Assembly (NCBI GenBank): GCA_016861345.1
Contig: BOLD01000002.1
Coordinates: forward strand, 1-64,000
Reading direction: 5' to 3'
Source: Oligoflexia bacterium
GTDB lineage: Bacteria > Bdellovibrionota > Bdellovibrionia > Bdellovibrionales > Bdellovibrionaceae
DNA: 64,000 nucleotides
Part shown: positions 44,071 to 53,280 of the stretch, in pieces
How the letters are laid out: every line of letters begins with the position of its first letter
Position numbering within the stretch: the first letter of the stretch is position 1
The notes under the pieces: model-generated
The model's database searches: none
What the model was told of the DNA's origin: nothing
The model's input: the letters and a program-made list of their open reading frames with translations, nothing else
Translations under genes and position numbers: made by a program

Positions 44071-45171
44071 CTACTTTCCAGAGTTAGATTTAGAATCACT
44101 TGACGGAATTTGATAATAATCAGGCATCACAAATTCAGGAGTAAACGGGTATTTAAAACTACGATAGGCGGCCAAGGAGGGCTTGCCAGCTTCGAGATAG
44201 GCCTGATCCCACAATGCGGCCAAGGTCACAGCACCACGAGCCAGATGAGTCACTAATAACTTCTCAAATTTAGGTTTTGTTTTTGTGAAAGGCGCTCGCT
44301 CAGCGACTTTTTTAATTTCCATGCCTTTTTCTCTTTTCACCTCTGATGGTTTAATCAAAGCGTCAGCTTCAAGAAGTTTAGGCAGATCATCAAATGTAAC
44401 AATCGAAAGTGCTTTTACTTTCTCAATTGGTTGATGTGCTGATAAGAATGGCAATGATTTTGATTTTTTTTGCATTTGTTGAGCCGCTGCTAAAACTTTT
44501 GAACTGAGCGAGTGATCCATTGATGTTAAGGCGAAGTCCTCGTAATAAGAGTGAAGGCCTCCGTGACCTTTCTCAAATCCATCGTAATCATCGGTATTGT
44601 GTAGAGGTTGTGCGGCGTCTCCAACAAAGTGTCCCATTAGCCCTAGATTAGTAAAAAATTGGTAAACGCCTTTGTTGTATGACTGATTTTCATCTTGTTC
44701 TTCTTTTTGGTTTTGTGGATTTGTTGCAGCTCCGGCCTGCTTTCCGCCCTCGAGACTTCGCTGATAAAATTGTTGAGCTCTCCACCACAATGATCCGAAC
44801 TCATGTGGAAAGGAGACGATATGAGAATCTTTGTTGGCTTTCTTTTTTCCAGTGAACTCAGTGCTCAGTTTAGAAAAATCAGTGGAGATGTCTTTAAGTT
44901 TTAATCCCGTGATTTCAGTATCAAGAAAATGAGTGAAGTTTCCCTGTTTGGTGTATTCACCGCTTAAGCTTTTCCAGTAGATGTCAGGGATATTGCAAAG
45001 ATGACCCATGGTGTGAGGTCGGGATTTTAAGAATTTTTGAAGATCAGGATCTTGAACAAGATAAACGGCTGCATCGCAAAGGGTATGATGTCCGCGGCCT
45101 CCCCAAGAGAAAGCGGAGACAGAAGTTAGTGTTAGGAAGGAAAAAACAATAAAAAGAAAAATATTTTTCAT
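44071..45171 (-). CDS. Secreted S1/P1-type nuclease
   Basis: A 366-residue protein with a signal peptide (MKNIFLFIVFSFLTLTSVSA). The mature start FSWGGRGHHTLCDAA supplies the N-terminal Trp and His zinc ligands, and HFVGDAAQPLHNTDDYDG plus GGLHSYYED supply the later His/Asp ligands of the trinuclear zinc site. Family members cleave single-stranded DNA and RNA to 5'-nucleotides and often remove 3'-phosphates. The start is ATG 45171, overlapping the permease TGA by 4 bp, so it is coupled to the nucleoside importer; a longer in-frame extension runs back into the permease gene and lacks a signal. Periplasmic or extracellular action is expected. Confidence 0.88.
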   Translation of the reverse strand: MKNIFLFIVFSFLTLTSVSAFSWGGRGHHTLCDAAVYLVQDPDLQKFLKSRPHTMGHLCNIPDIYWKSLSGEYTKQGNFTHFLDTEITGLKLKDISTDFSKLSTEFTGKKKANKDSHIVSFPHEFGSLWWRAQQFYQRSLEGGKQAGAATNPQNQKEEQDENQSYNKGVYQFFTNLGLMGHFVGDAAQPLHNTDDYDGFEKGHGGLHSYYEDFALTSMDHSLSSKVLAAAQQMQKKSKSLPFLSAHQPIEKVKALSIVTFDDLPKLLEADALIKPSEVKREKGMEIKKVAERAPFTKTKPKFEKLLVTHLARGAVTLAALWDQAYLEAGKPSLAAYRSFKYPFTPEFVMPDYYQIPSSDSKSNSGK

Positions 45172-46040
45172 ATGTGTTGTCCTAATCCTTTGGGGGCTTG
45201 GCTGCGCCCAAAAAAACCAGCCAAGGCGATGATGGTGATGAGATAGGGTAATATTTGAATAAATTGAACAGGAATTCCAGTTGTGGCACCTTGAAGTCGA
45301 ATTTGAATGGCATCTGTTAGAGCAAAAAGCAGGCAGGCAAAAAATGTTGGTAGCGGCCTCCATCTTCCAAAAATCAGGGCAGCTAGGGCCATGAAGCCTC
45401 GGCCCGCAGTCATGTTGGGTGAGTATGCAGAGGCCAGACACAGTGATAAAGTAGCTCCCCCCATTCCGGCGAAAAGTCCACAGGTGAGAAGTGAAAAGAG
45501 TCGAACTTTACCGACAGAAATTCCAGAAGCCTGAAGGGCTTGGGGAGCTTCTCCGGCAAATTGAACCCACAGACTGGATCTGGTTTGGCTAAACCAATAC
45601 ATCAGTCCGCCACTGAGTAAGAACGAAATCACCAATGGCGCATACACGAATCGTGCTTCGATTGGAAGATTGGGAGTTGATCCTGTGGATTGAAATAATA
45701 TTTTAGTAATAAAGGGGGCTATTCCAACAGCGAGAATATTGATCGCAGTTCCCGTGACAATTTGATCTGTACGAAGTTTTAAAACGAAAAAAGATTTAAG
45801 CCCGGCCATAATTAATCCCGCCAAACTTCCAGCAGCGAAGCCCAACCATGGAGACCCTGTAAAGTAGGACGTGATTGCGGCAAAAAGCGCTCCCATGAGC
45901 ATCATGCCTTCAAGGGCGATTTGAATCACCCCTGAACGCTCACTCAGTAGTCCCCCCATGGCTGCAAAAAGCAAGGGTGCAGCTCCACGAGCAATACTAA
46001 TCAATAGTGTGGATAGGGCTAAGCCTGTTTCTTGATCCAT
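45168..46040 (-). CDS. Nucleoside ABC importer permease 2
   Basis: A 290-residue inner-membrane permease with about eight helices of the BMP/ribose-type family (GLLSERSGVIQIALEGMMLMGA is the family signature near the N-terminus; TAGRGFMALAALIFGRWRP near the C-terminus). It pairs with the permease encoded just upstream, overlapping it by 22 bp, to form the channel of a YufPQ/NupPQ-like importer. The downstream nuclease gene overlaps its stop by 4 bp. Confidence 0.9.
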   Translation of the reverse strand: MDQETGLALSTLLISIARGAAPLLFAAMGGLLSERSGVIQIALEGMMLMGALFAAITSYFTGSPWLGFAAGSLAGLIMAGLKSFFVLKLRTDQIVTGTAINILAVGIAPFITKILFQSTGSTPNLPIEARFVYAPLVISFLLSGGLMYWFSQTRSSLWVQFAGEAPQALQASGISVGKVRLFSLLTCGLFAGMGGATLSLCLASAYSPNMTAGRGFMALAALIFGRWRPLPTFFACLLFALTDAIQIRLQGATTGIPVQFIQILPYLITIIALAGFFGRSQAPKGLGQHI

Positions 46041-47062
46041 TTTTTGACCTTCTCAAAGTTTAAAGGAATCAGTGCAAATGAAATCACCGAGAGAATAATT
46101 ACTGCCTGAAGTATTTTTGCAAAATCTCTGGTGATCGCATTTGTTTCAAGATCTAGATCTGAGGCCCCCTTTTGAAGAGCGCCAAAAAGAAAAGCTGTAA
46201 AGATAATTCTAAGGGGACGATTTCTTGCCATCAGCGCAACCGCGATGCCAATAAATCCGTACTCAGGAGAAAATCCAAGTTGAAACTTCCCAGCGGAGCC
46301 CAAGATCTCATTTGTTGCCACTAATCCTGCAAAAGCTCCAGCTAAAGTCATGCACAGGGTTTTTAATTGCACACCTGAAATGCCAGCAACAGATGCGGCC
46401 TCTTCGTTTTGACCAAGAGCTCGAATTTCAAAGCCCTTGATGGAGCGAAATAAGAAAAAGTGAAGTGCGACAGCCAAAAAAATGGCAATGAGAAGAGATA
46501 AATTGGCGGGAGAGTCTTGAAAAAATTGAGAGATCGGATCAAAAGATTTAAAAAGATAGTTGGGCGAGACCATCTCGGACTCTGGATTTTGAGAAGTTGT
46601 GCTTTTCAGTGCTCCGACGACATAGTAGCTGGCAATTCCGGCAGCAATAAAATTCATCATCATGGTGATAATGACTTCGTGACTGCCGCGTTTTGCTTTG
46701 AGGATGCCGGGAATAAATCCCCAAAGGCCCCCTGTGATGATTGCGACACCAATTCCGAAGAGGGGAGCTAATGATGATGGGACATTTGGAAATAAAATTC
46801 CAACCGCAGCTGTTGCCAGGGTGGCTATAATCAGTTGTCCTTCTGCTCCGATATTAAACATCCCTGCATAAAAGGCGATACAGACAGAAAGGCCAGTGAA
46901 AATGAGCGAAGTCGTATAAAACAGGGTCAGGCCGAGATCGTATTTTGAGCCAAAGGCGCTCTTAAGAAGCACCATTAAAACATGGGTTGGGCTTTCGCCG
47001 GCAAAGAGACTTAAAATCAGACATAAAAAAACTCCGAAGAGAAAACCAAGGAAAGACTTCAT
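46019..47062 (-). CDS. Nucleoside ABC importer permease 1
   Basis: A 347-residue polytopic permease (YufP/NupP-like). FTGLSVCIAFYAGMFNIGAEGQLI is split here only for length: GMFNIGAEGQL is the family signature, and KAKRGSHEVIITMMMNFIA follows as the coupling-helix region that contacts the ATPase. I start at ATG 47062, which overlaps the ATPase stop by 4 bp and begins MKSFLGFLFGVFL; the frame extends eight residues further with no support. Forms the membrane channel with the second permease. Confidence 0.9.
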   Translation of the reverse strand: MKSFLGFLFGVFLCLILSLFAGESPTHVLMVLLKSAFGSKYDLGLTLFYTTSLIFTGLSVCIAFYAGMFNIGAEGQLIIATLATAAVGILFPNVPSSLAPLFGIGVAIITGGLWGFIPGILKAKRGSHEVIITMMMNFIAAGIASYYVVGALKSTTSQNPESEMVSPNYLFKSFDPISQFFQDSPANLSLLIAIFLAVALHFFLFRSIKGFEIRALGQNEEAASVAGISGVQLKTLCMTLAGAFAGLVATNEILGSAGKFQLGFSPEYGFIGIAVALMARNRPLRIIFTAFLFGALQKGASDLDLETNAITRDFAKILQAVIILSVISFALIPLNFEKVKKWIKKQA

Positions 47063-48606
47063 TGGACAAGTCCCCCCATCAGGCAACCAATTCGGTTTTC
47101 GTCGAACTCGGTGGATTTCAGTTCGGCCGCGATTTTCCCTCTGAAAATAACATAGATTCGGTCAGACAATTTAAGTGTCTCATCAAGATCAGATGAGACA
47201 AGTAAAACAGATTTTTGTTTTTTGGTTAGATCAATCAGAGCTTGGTGGATAGACTCGGTGGCTCCGATATCGACTCCTCTTGTCGGTTGAGCTGCGATTA
47301 AGAGATCAGGATTTTGTTCAATTTCGCGTCCAACGACGAATTTCTGTTGGTTCCCGCCGGAAAATTTTCCAAGCGGTAGGCTGAGATCTCTTGGGCGGAC
47401 ATCGAAATCTTCAAAACCCTTCTTTGTCTTGGCTAAAAGAAGGTCGGTTTGAATCAGTCCATTTTTTTTAAAATCAGAGCGCCATTGTTGGCCCAGTAAA
47501 TAATTATCTGGAGCAGGAGATTCTGTGAGAATAGCTTGATGTATCCTGTCTTCTGCCAAGTAGTTAAGACCCAATTCTCGAATTTGATGAGCGGGGGTCA
47601 TTGATATTTCAACACCTTTGAGTTGCGCTGAACCCGAAATTTTTCCTGAAATTGATTGAGGCCGGGTGAGAATTTGAAGAAGTTCACTTTGGCCATTGCC
47701 TTCAACGCCTGCGATTCCAACAATTTCTCCGGGATATACCTCAATGGACACATCTGAGAGGTGTGATAGGCCGTTGTGATTATAGGAAAGATTTTTGATA
47801 GATAGAATGGATTTTGAATTTTGAATTCTTTGTGATGAGTGTTCAGTATGTTGAAGTTTTCTCCCGATCATCAACTCACTGAGAGACTCGATGGTTTGGT
47901 CCTGAATAGACCCACTATGGGTGACTTTGCCTTGTCTCATCACGGTAACCTGATCAGCAAGAGCAAGAACCTCTTTGAGCTTATGGGTGATAATGATAAT
48001 TGTTTTGCCAGCTGCTTTGAGAGCTCGCAATTGCTTGAAGAATTCTTCAACTTCTTGGGGGGTGAGAACTGCCGTCGGCTCATCGAGAATCAATATTTCA
48101 GACTGGTTGTGGAGGAGCTTGAGAATTTCAATGCGCTGATGAATCCCGACAGAAAGATCCTGAATTTTTTTATTCCAAGGAACAGGCATTCTATACTTCT
48201 GAGATAGATAATTGAGTTCTCCATAAAGTTTTTTTCTTTTTAATGGGGCGAGCAGAGAGAAAAATAGGTTTTCATCGGTGCGTTCATCAAGAAAAATATG
48301 ATCCAGTGCTATCAGGGGGCCAGCGAGCATAAAATGTTGGTGAACCATGCCGATACCAAGTTGTTTTGCAATTGAAGGCGAGCTGATGGTGGCTGATTTT
48401 CCTCGAAGAATGATTTTGCCCTGGTCGGGTTGATAAAGACCAAAGAGAATTTTCATGATGGTGGACTTGCCGGCCCCATTTTCTCCAACAATGGCGTGAA
48501 TGGATCCGGCCTGAATTTGAAAGGTAACATTTGCGTTGGCCTGAACACTTCCGAAGGTTTTGCTGATATTTTTAAACTCAAGCAAAACCTTCGAATGATC
48601 CAACAT
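47059..48606 (-). CDS. Nucleoside ABC importer ATPase (two ABC domains)
   Basis: A 515-residue double ATPase typical of BMP/ribose-type importers. Domain 1: Walker A VGENGAGKST, signature LSVGIHQR, Walker B ILILDEPTAVLT. Domain 2: a degenerate Walker A (AGVEGNGQSE), signature FSGGNQQK and Walker B region DLLIAAQPTRGVD. One intact and one degenerate site is usual in this family. It follows the binding-protein gene by 2 bp and overlaps the permease by 4 bp. Confidence 0.94.
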   Translation of the reverse strand: MLDHSKVLLEFKNISKTFGSVQANANVTFQIQAGSIHAIVGENGAGKSTIMKILFGLYQPDQGKIILRGKSATISSPSIAKQLGIGMVHQHFMLAGPLIALDHIFLDERTDENLFFSLLAPLKRKKLYGELNYLSQKYRMPVPWNKKIQDLSVGIHQRIEILKLLHNQSEILILDEPTAVLTPQEVEEFFKQLRALKAAGKTIIIITHKLKEVLALADQVTVMRQGKVTHSGSIQDQTIESLSELMIGRKLQHTEHSSQRIQNSKSILSIKNLSYNHNGLSHLSDVSIEVYPGEIVGIAGVEGNGQSELLQILTRPQSISGKISGSAQLKGVEISMTPAHQIRELGLNYLAEDRIHQAILTESPAPDNYLLGQQWRSDFKKNGLIQTDLLLAKTKKGFEDFDVRPRDLSLPLGKFSGGNQQKFVVGREIEQNPDLLIAAQPTRGVDIGATESIHQALIDLTKKQKSVLLVSSDLDETLKLSDRIYVIFRGKIAAELKSTEFDENRIGCLMGGLVQ

Positions 48607-48608
48607 AG

Positions 48609-49580
48609 TTACTTCGCCTTTTTGTAATAGTCCGGGACTACTATTTGGCCTGAAATGATTTGTTTTTTCAACTCTTCAGCTTTTTTTCGAGTCTCTGCAT
48701 CAAGAATTTTATCATTGTGCTCATCAACTGAGTAATCAACACCTTTGGATTTAAGCCCAAATCGCACGGGGCCTCCAGCAAATTTTCCTTCTTTTGCGTC
48801 TTTAATCGTATCAAAGACAGCGATATCAACTCGCTTAAGCATACTGGTCAGAATGAACCCTGGCTTCATCCAGTTTTGATTTGAGTCTACTCCGATAGCG
48901 AGTTTCTTTTTCTCTTCTGCGGCATCAAACACACCTGATCCAGAGGCTCCTGCGGCAACGAAAATGACTTCTACTCCGCTGTTGTATTGAGCAAGGGCAA
49001 GTTCTTTGGCTTTTGCGGGATTATTCCAGGCTTCTCCGGTGATGCCGATATAATTGGAAACAAGAGTGGCTTTTGGATTTTGCTTTTTTATTCCAGCCGC
49101 ATAACCCATCTCGAAACGACGAATGAGAGGAATATCCATGCCGCCAATAAAGCCAACTTTTGTTTTTGATTTCATTGTGGCGATGGCGCCAACTAAATAG
49201 GAACCCTCGTGCTCTTCAAAGAGAAGAGATTTGACGTTCGGCAGATTCACCTCTCCGTCGACAATGGCGAATTTTTTTTCCGGAAATTGAGCTGCGATTT
49301 TCTTAATGGCGTCAGCTTGAGCGAAGCCAATTCCAACGATCAGATCAAAATCTTTTTTCGCAAATGATCGGTGTAAATTCTCGATGGCGTTGGTGTCCAT
49401 GGCCTCGACGTATTTCAATTCAATCCCTAATTCTTTTTGAGCTTTGGTGGCTCCAGCGTAGGCGCTGGAATTGAAGGATTTATCATCTTTTCCCCCCTTG
49501 TCGAGAACAAGTCCGACTTTAAAAGCAAAGGCTGTTTGGGTCAGAATCAGGACTAAAGACAGGGGAAAAAGTTGCTTCAT
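48609..49580 (-). CDS. BMP-family nucleoside-binding protein
   Basis: A 323-residue periplasmic substrate-binding protein with a signal peptide (MKQLFPLSLVLILTQTAFA). KVGLVLDKGGKDDKSFNSSAY is the characteristic BMP/PnrA start (DKGG-x-DDKSFN), followed by VGIGFAQADAIK, KVGFIGGMDIPLIRRFE and AAGASGSGVFDAA. Relatives bind purine or pyrimidine nucleosides. No lipobox Cys is present, so it is probably soluble in the periplasm rather than a lipoprotein. I start at ATG 49580; 23 further in-frame residues precede it. First gene of the importer-nuclease operon. Confidence 0.93.
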   Translation of the reverse strand: MKQLFPLSLVLILTQTAFAFKVGLVLDKGGKDDKSFNSSAYAGATKAQKELGIELKYVEAMDTNAIENLHRSFAKKDFDLIVGIGFAQADAIKKIAAQFPEKKFAIVDGEVNLPNVKSLLFEEHEGSYLVGAIATMKSKTKVGFIGGMDIPLIRRFEMGYAAGIKKQNPKATLVSNYIGITGEAWNNPAKAKELALAQYNSGVEVIFVAAGASGSGVFDAAEEKKKLAIGVDSNQNWMKPGFILTSMLKRVDIAVFDTIKDAKEGKFAGGPVRFGLKSKGVDYSVDEHNDKILDAETRKKAEELKKQIISGQIVVPDYYKKAK

Positions 49581-49698
49581 TGCGACCTCTGGTGAGTTAT
49601 TTTGTGAGATATTTGAGGGCAATTTAGAACTGTGACTATATTGAGTCAAATTGCTTTTCCATGAATAATCAGTAGGTTAAGACTTGGCGTTATTGTTA

Positions 49699-49713
49699 AT
49701 CAATAAAATTGAT
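49699..49713. promoter_or_regulatory. Inverted repeat upstream of the Crp/Fnr gene
   Basis: ATCAATAAAATTGAT is a perfect inverted repeat with a 3-bp centre in the divergent interval between the importer operon and the Crp/Fnr-type gene. Symmetry and position fit an operator. The arms differ from the classic FNR (TTGAT-N4-ATCAA) and CRP sites, so the bound protein is unknown. Confidence 0.3.
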
Positions 49714-49858
49714 GAGTGTAAATGATAAAATCTATTAGGTTTATTGTTGAATTTCATATAAATTGACCTCATCGCTAGGGATGACAAGGTGAAAAGTCAT
49801 ATCGAGCGAAGAAATAACTGGTAATCCGCAGGGATGATCGGAGAGAAGAGAGGTGAGT

Positions 49859-50587
49859 ATGCCATTTGTCAATGAAAGCAATATCAATTTATCCTATAAC
49901 TCAACCCTAGGGCTGATTGGCAATCAGCAAGGAAGTCAGGTCCTTTTTGACCTGCCCTACGAGGTTATGAATCTGAAAGAAAATGAAGTTATTTTTAAAC
50001 CAGGAGATTATGTCCGTGGACTTTATTTTTTAAAGTCTGGAGCTGTGAAGACAGTTGTGAATCGCGAACTGACTCGCGGGAGAATCCACTCTCCTGAGTA
50101 CATCACGAAGATCGTTGGAGAGGGAGAGTTTTTTGGTTTACGCACTTTAATTAAGGGCGGAAGCCACACTTCAATGGCAAAAACTTTGCGCCCTTGTGAA
50201 GTTCTCTTGTTTCCTCGTGAGGGGATCACCAATATTATGAATGGCCCTCGAACGATGTTAAAGATGGTGCTCACTCAATTAACCAAGGACATGGATGAGT
50301 ATGAAGTTGTCAATCAGCTCCATTATTTGGCCTCAGTCCAGGAAAGAATTGCCTATCGGTTAGTCTTGTTGGCTGAAAAATTCGGAGTACCAACTGCGGG
50401 TGGAGTCTCAATTAATATGAAGCTCACTCGAAATGAACTGGCTCAGTTGGCAGGCACCATTAATGAGTCTCTTTCTCGTCATCTTTCTGAAATGAAATCA
50501 GAAGGGATACTGGAGTTAGTTGGAAAAGAGATTATCGTGAAAAATATGGATGCATTAAAGTCGAAGTCTGGTAATTATAGGGCTTAA
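49859..50587 (+). CDS. Crp/Fnr-family transcriptional regulator
   Basis: A 242-residue regulator. An N-terminal cyclic-nucleotide-binding-like beta roll (about 35-130: IFKPGDYVRGLYFLKSGAVK, VGEGEFFGL) precedes a long dimer helix and a C-terminal winged helix-turn-helix (LTRNELAQLAGTINESLSRHL). The phosphate-cassette residues of CRP are not clearly kept and no N-terminal Fe-S Cys cluster is present, so it may respond to another signal or none. ATG 49859 follows AGAGAGG by 5 bp; GTG 49853 would add two residues. Overlaps trmO by one base. Confidence 0.9.
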   Translation: MPFVNESNINLSYNSTLGLIGNQQGSQVLFDLPYEVMNLKENEVIFKPGDYVRGLYFLKSGAVKTVVNRELTRGRIHSPEYITKIVGEGEFFGLRTLIKGGSHTSMAKTLRPCEVLLFPREGITNIMNGPRTMLKMVLTQLTKDMDEYEVVNQLHYLASVQERIAYRLVLLAEKFGVPTAGGVSINMKLTRNELAQLAGTINESLSRHLSEMKSEGILELVGKEIIVKNMDALKSKSGNYRA

Positions 50588-51297
50588 TGCAGATAGAGCC
50601 CATTGCAATAGTTCGATCCTGTTATCCTGACAAATTTGGAACACCCAGACAGCCTGGGCTTGTGAAGCATTCATGGGCGAGAATTGAATTTAAACCAGAA
50701 ATGCAACCCGAGGAATCCCTCCAGGGACTGGAGGGATTCACTCATCTTTGGATTATTTTCGAGTTTCACAAAAACAAATCAGATCGCTTTCACGCCAAGG
50801 TTCATCCGCCTCGTCTTGGCGGGCAGACAATGGGGGTTTTTGCCACCCGGTCTCCTCATCGTCCAAACCCCATTGGACTTTCTCTTGTTGAAATTGTTCG
50901 AGTTGAAAAGGATGGAGTCGTAGTATCGGGTATTGATTTAATCGAGGGGACTCCTGTGCTAGATATAAAACCCTATCTGCCCGAAATAGAAGCAGTCCCT
51001 TTGGCAAAAAATGGGTGGACAGATCAAGTTCCCAAAAAAGAAATCCAGATTTCATGGACAGAAGATCAGCTCCAAGAGATCCAAGCTTGGTCAAAAAAAA
51101 TAGGGCAGCCCAATTTGCGGGATCTTATCGAGGAGACTCTTCAGCAAGATCCTCGACCCACCGTATATAAAGGGTACGAAGGGGGAGAGTCTCCCTACCG
51201 GTCAAATCATGCTGTGCGTTTTTTTGATGGAGATGTTCATTTTGAATTCACTTCGCCGACAGAAATACGAATTTTAAAAGTCATAACGCAATCATAA
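50587..51297 (+). CDS. trmO: tRNA (N6-threonylcarbamoyladenosine) methyltransferase
   Basis: A 236-residue protein of the TsaA/YaeB family, which methylates t6A37 of certain tRNAs using SAM. IGIV-type start (IEPIAIVRSCY), GTPRQPGLV, LEGFTHLWIIFEFH, HPPRLGG and FATRSPHRPNPIGLSLVE are family landmarks; the last contains the substrate/SAM-binding segment. The C-terminal part (about 165-236) matches the second domain of the full-length form. It overlaps the regulator stop by one base. Confidence 0.9.
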   Translation: MQIEPIAIVRSCYPDKFGTPRQPGLVKHSWARIEFKPEMQPEESLQGLEGFTHLWIIFEFHKNKSDRFHAKVHPPRLGGQTMGVFATRSPHRPNPIGLSLVEIVRVEKDGVVVSGIDLIEGTPVLDIKPYLPEIEAVPLAKNGWTDQVPKKEIQISWTEDQLQEIQAWSKKIGQPNLRDLIEETLQQDPRPTVYKGYEGGESPYRSNHAVRFFDGDVHFEFTSPTEIRILKVITQS

Positions 51298-51355
51298 CAG
51301 CTCATAATAATTGAGAAGGTGGGATGCTTTAGTTAAGCTTTTGTCGGGTGTAAAT

Positions 51356-52093
51356 ATGAAAGCACAAAAGAAATTTCTTTTTAGTTTGGTTGGTGTCTTG
51401 GCAGCTCTTTTTCTTTTCGTATTTCTTCGGGACGGAAGCTTTTCGAACAAACTTTTTGAGACCCCCATTCAAACAAAGCTGATCGAGGCCGTTGAGTCTG
51501 CAGATCAAAGTGTGCAAGAAAAGTTGGGAGAGGTTGTTTCAAAGAATCAAGAACAGGGAATGAGTGCGGAGGAGATTAAGAATTTCTGGGGCATCATTTC
51601 TGACATGCAAGATTGTGTTGATGTGCGTGGACAGCCAATTAGCGAAGACACTCCGATTGGTTTTGAGCCACTGATGCAGTCGCTGCAAAGTGAACTTGGG
51701 CCCGGCACTCAAGCAGATCTTTGGATGAATTGGCACTTGAGATGGAAAGATGGATCTGAAAAAAGACTTCGTCTTGAAATTATTGAGAGTGATGAGGGCA
51801 AGGCTATTCGAGAACTTCATCTCTTTGCTGTCGATAAAGAGGGATTACCAATACCGATTGAATTACCAGCTGAAAAATCGATAAACGTTACTGATGAAGT
51901 GATCAGTCAAATGTTGAAAGAGGGAGATGTTTACTACAAAGAAAAGGCCGGAGTTCTTTTATTTCCGACAGGTGATCGTCTTGAATATGTAGAGAAAAAC
52001 GGAATTCTATCCGAACTTGAGTTCATCAGGGGCGACAAAATCTACAAATGCACGAATCTTAAATCAAAAGAAAGTTGCCAGTGCATTCGGTAA
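51356..52093 (+). CDS. Membrane-anchored protein of unknown function
   Basis: A 245-residue protein with one N-terminal membrane helix (about 5-24, KKFLFSLVGVLAALFLFVFL) and an acidic, probably periplasmic body with no recognised domain. The C-terminal segment YKCTNLKSKESCQCIR has three cysteines. I start at ATG 51356; an in-frame TTG at 51311 lacks a ribosome site and adds residues before the membrane helix. It follows trmO by 58 bp, in the same direction. Confidence 0.65.
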   Translation: MKAQKKFLFSLVGVLAALFLFVFLRDGSFSNKLFETPIQTKLIEAVESADQSVQEKLGEVVSKNQEQGMSAEEIKNFWGIISDMQDCVDVRGQPISEDTPIGFEPLMQSLQSELGPGTQADLWMNWHLRWKDGSEKRLRLEIIESDEGKAIRELHLFAVDKEGLPIPIELPAEKSINVTDEVISQMLKEGDVYYKEKAGVLLFPTGDRLEYVEKNGILSELEFIRGDKIYKCTNLKSKESCQCIR

Positions 52094-52203
52094 ACTCATA
52101 TGGACCATTGGGGCTAATATCTATCTGATTTCAGGGGTGTTTTGAAAAATTGGCTATTCATTTTTTATACAGTTGGTAATCTCTTTTTATTTTAGCTTGG
52201 GCT

Positions 52204-52234
52204 GGTGTAAAACACCCTCGTTTTCGGGAGGGTG
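52204..52234 (+). promoter_or_regulatory. Ribosome-site hairpin with a competing hairpin
   Basis: CACCCTC (52213-52219) pairs perfectly with GAGGGTG (52228-52234), burying the GGGAGGG ribosome site (52226-52232) of the next gene. The upstream GGTGT (52204-52208) can instead pair with ACACC (52212-52216), using the same bases and freeing the site. The two folds exclude each other, the usual layout of a translational switch. Confidence 0.4.
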
Positions 52235-52235
52235 C

Positions 52236-53264
52236 ATGAAATCAATGGGGGCGGTGTTTAGCCTATCTTTTGGGTTGCTATTATCACAGTCAGTCTTGGC
52301 CTTAGAGATTTACAGAACTGGAAACCCTGCCGATGTCGTTACGCCAACTCGTGAAAGTCTTTGTCTGTCTGGTGGTGGTTATGATGAAGAGTGGATTGAT
52401 GGATGGCGGTATCTTATTCACAGCTCGGGCGGCGGAGATATCTTAATCATACGTGCTGATGGTGAGCGGGGAGAATATGAACATTGGATTTATACAGATT
52501 CAGATCATCATCGGTTTCCTCGAGTTAACTCGGTCACCACAATTTCACTGAGCAGCAAGCGTGACGGGGACGAGCCAGCCGTTGTTAATCAGATTTTGAA
52601 AGCGGAAATGATTTTCTTCGCTGGAGGCGATCAGTCTTTGTACATTGATTGGCTTGGTGGCACGCGTGCAGAGAGGGCTTTAAACCATCAATTGCATATC
52701 AAGAAAATCCCCTTCGCTGGAACAAGTGCAGGAATGGCCTTTTTGGCGGGAATTGATTTTAGTGCTCGGTATGAATCTCCCTCGGAAGAGGGGGGGATTG
52801 TGACCTCTGAGGATGTCTTAAAAAATCCCACAGGTCATTTTATTGATCTGGATCCGCGCGTTCTTGTTCCGAAGCACATGAGATCTGTGATCACCGAAAC
52901 GCACTTTGCAGCCAGAAATCGACAGGCCAGAGTCGTTGGCTTTATGGCAAATGCAATTTACAAGAAATTAGCAAGTGTTCAGCAAATTCGAGCAGTGGCT
53001 GCTGATGAAGATACTGCTGTCTGTCTGAATGGAAATGGCATTGGGCGAGTTTACGGAAAAAATGAAGTTTACTTTTTAACTGCCAACTCAGCTCCAGAAG
53101 TCATTCGCGCCAATGCTCCGCTTGAGTGGAATAATAACCAGTCCGCCGTTCAAGTTAAGCGTCTACGTCAGAGCAACGCCCCATTTAATTTTAAAACTTG
53201 GAGCTCTCCAGATGGAATTGAGCAATTTTGGTGGGTGGAGCACGGAGTTCTTAAAGAACGATAA
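52236..53264 (+). CDS. Cyanophycinase-like exported peptidase (S51)
   Basis: A 342-residue exported protein with a signal peptide (MKSMGAVFSLSFGLLLSQSVLA). CLSGGGYDEEW opens the domain, MIFFAGGDQSLYIDWL is the Asp/Gln loop, and AGTSAGMAFLAG carries the nucleophilic Ser of the S51 cyanophycinase/dipeptidase E clan; THFAARNRQARVV is the later His-Arg segment. Members hydrolyse beta-aspartyl or similar peptides. I chose ATG 52236 just after GGGAGGG; an upstream in-frame start has no site. The POT transporter follows after 73 bp, suggesting peptide breakdown and uptake together. Confidence 0.82.
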   Translation: MKSMGAVFSLSFGLLLSQSVLALEIYRTGNPADVVTPTRESLCLSGGGYDEEWIDGWRYLIHSSGGGDILIIRADGERGEYEHWIYTDSDHHRFPRVNSVTTISLSSKRDGDEPAVVNQILKAEMIFFAGGDQSLYIDWLGGTRAERALNHQLHIKKIPFAGTSAGMAFLAGIDFSARYESPSEEGGIVTSEDVLKNPTGHFIDLDPRVLVPKHMRSVITETHFAARNRQARVVGFMANAIYKKLASVQQIRAVAADEDTAVCLNGNGIGRVYGKNEVYFLTANSAPEVIRANAPLEWNNNQSAVQVKRLRQSNAPFNFKTWSSPDGIEQFWWVEHGVLKER

Positions 53265-53280
53265 TCTGTTATTTCATAAT

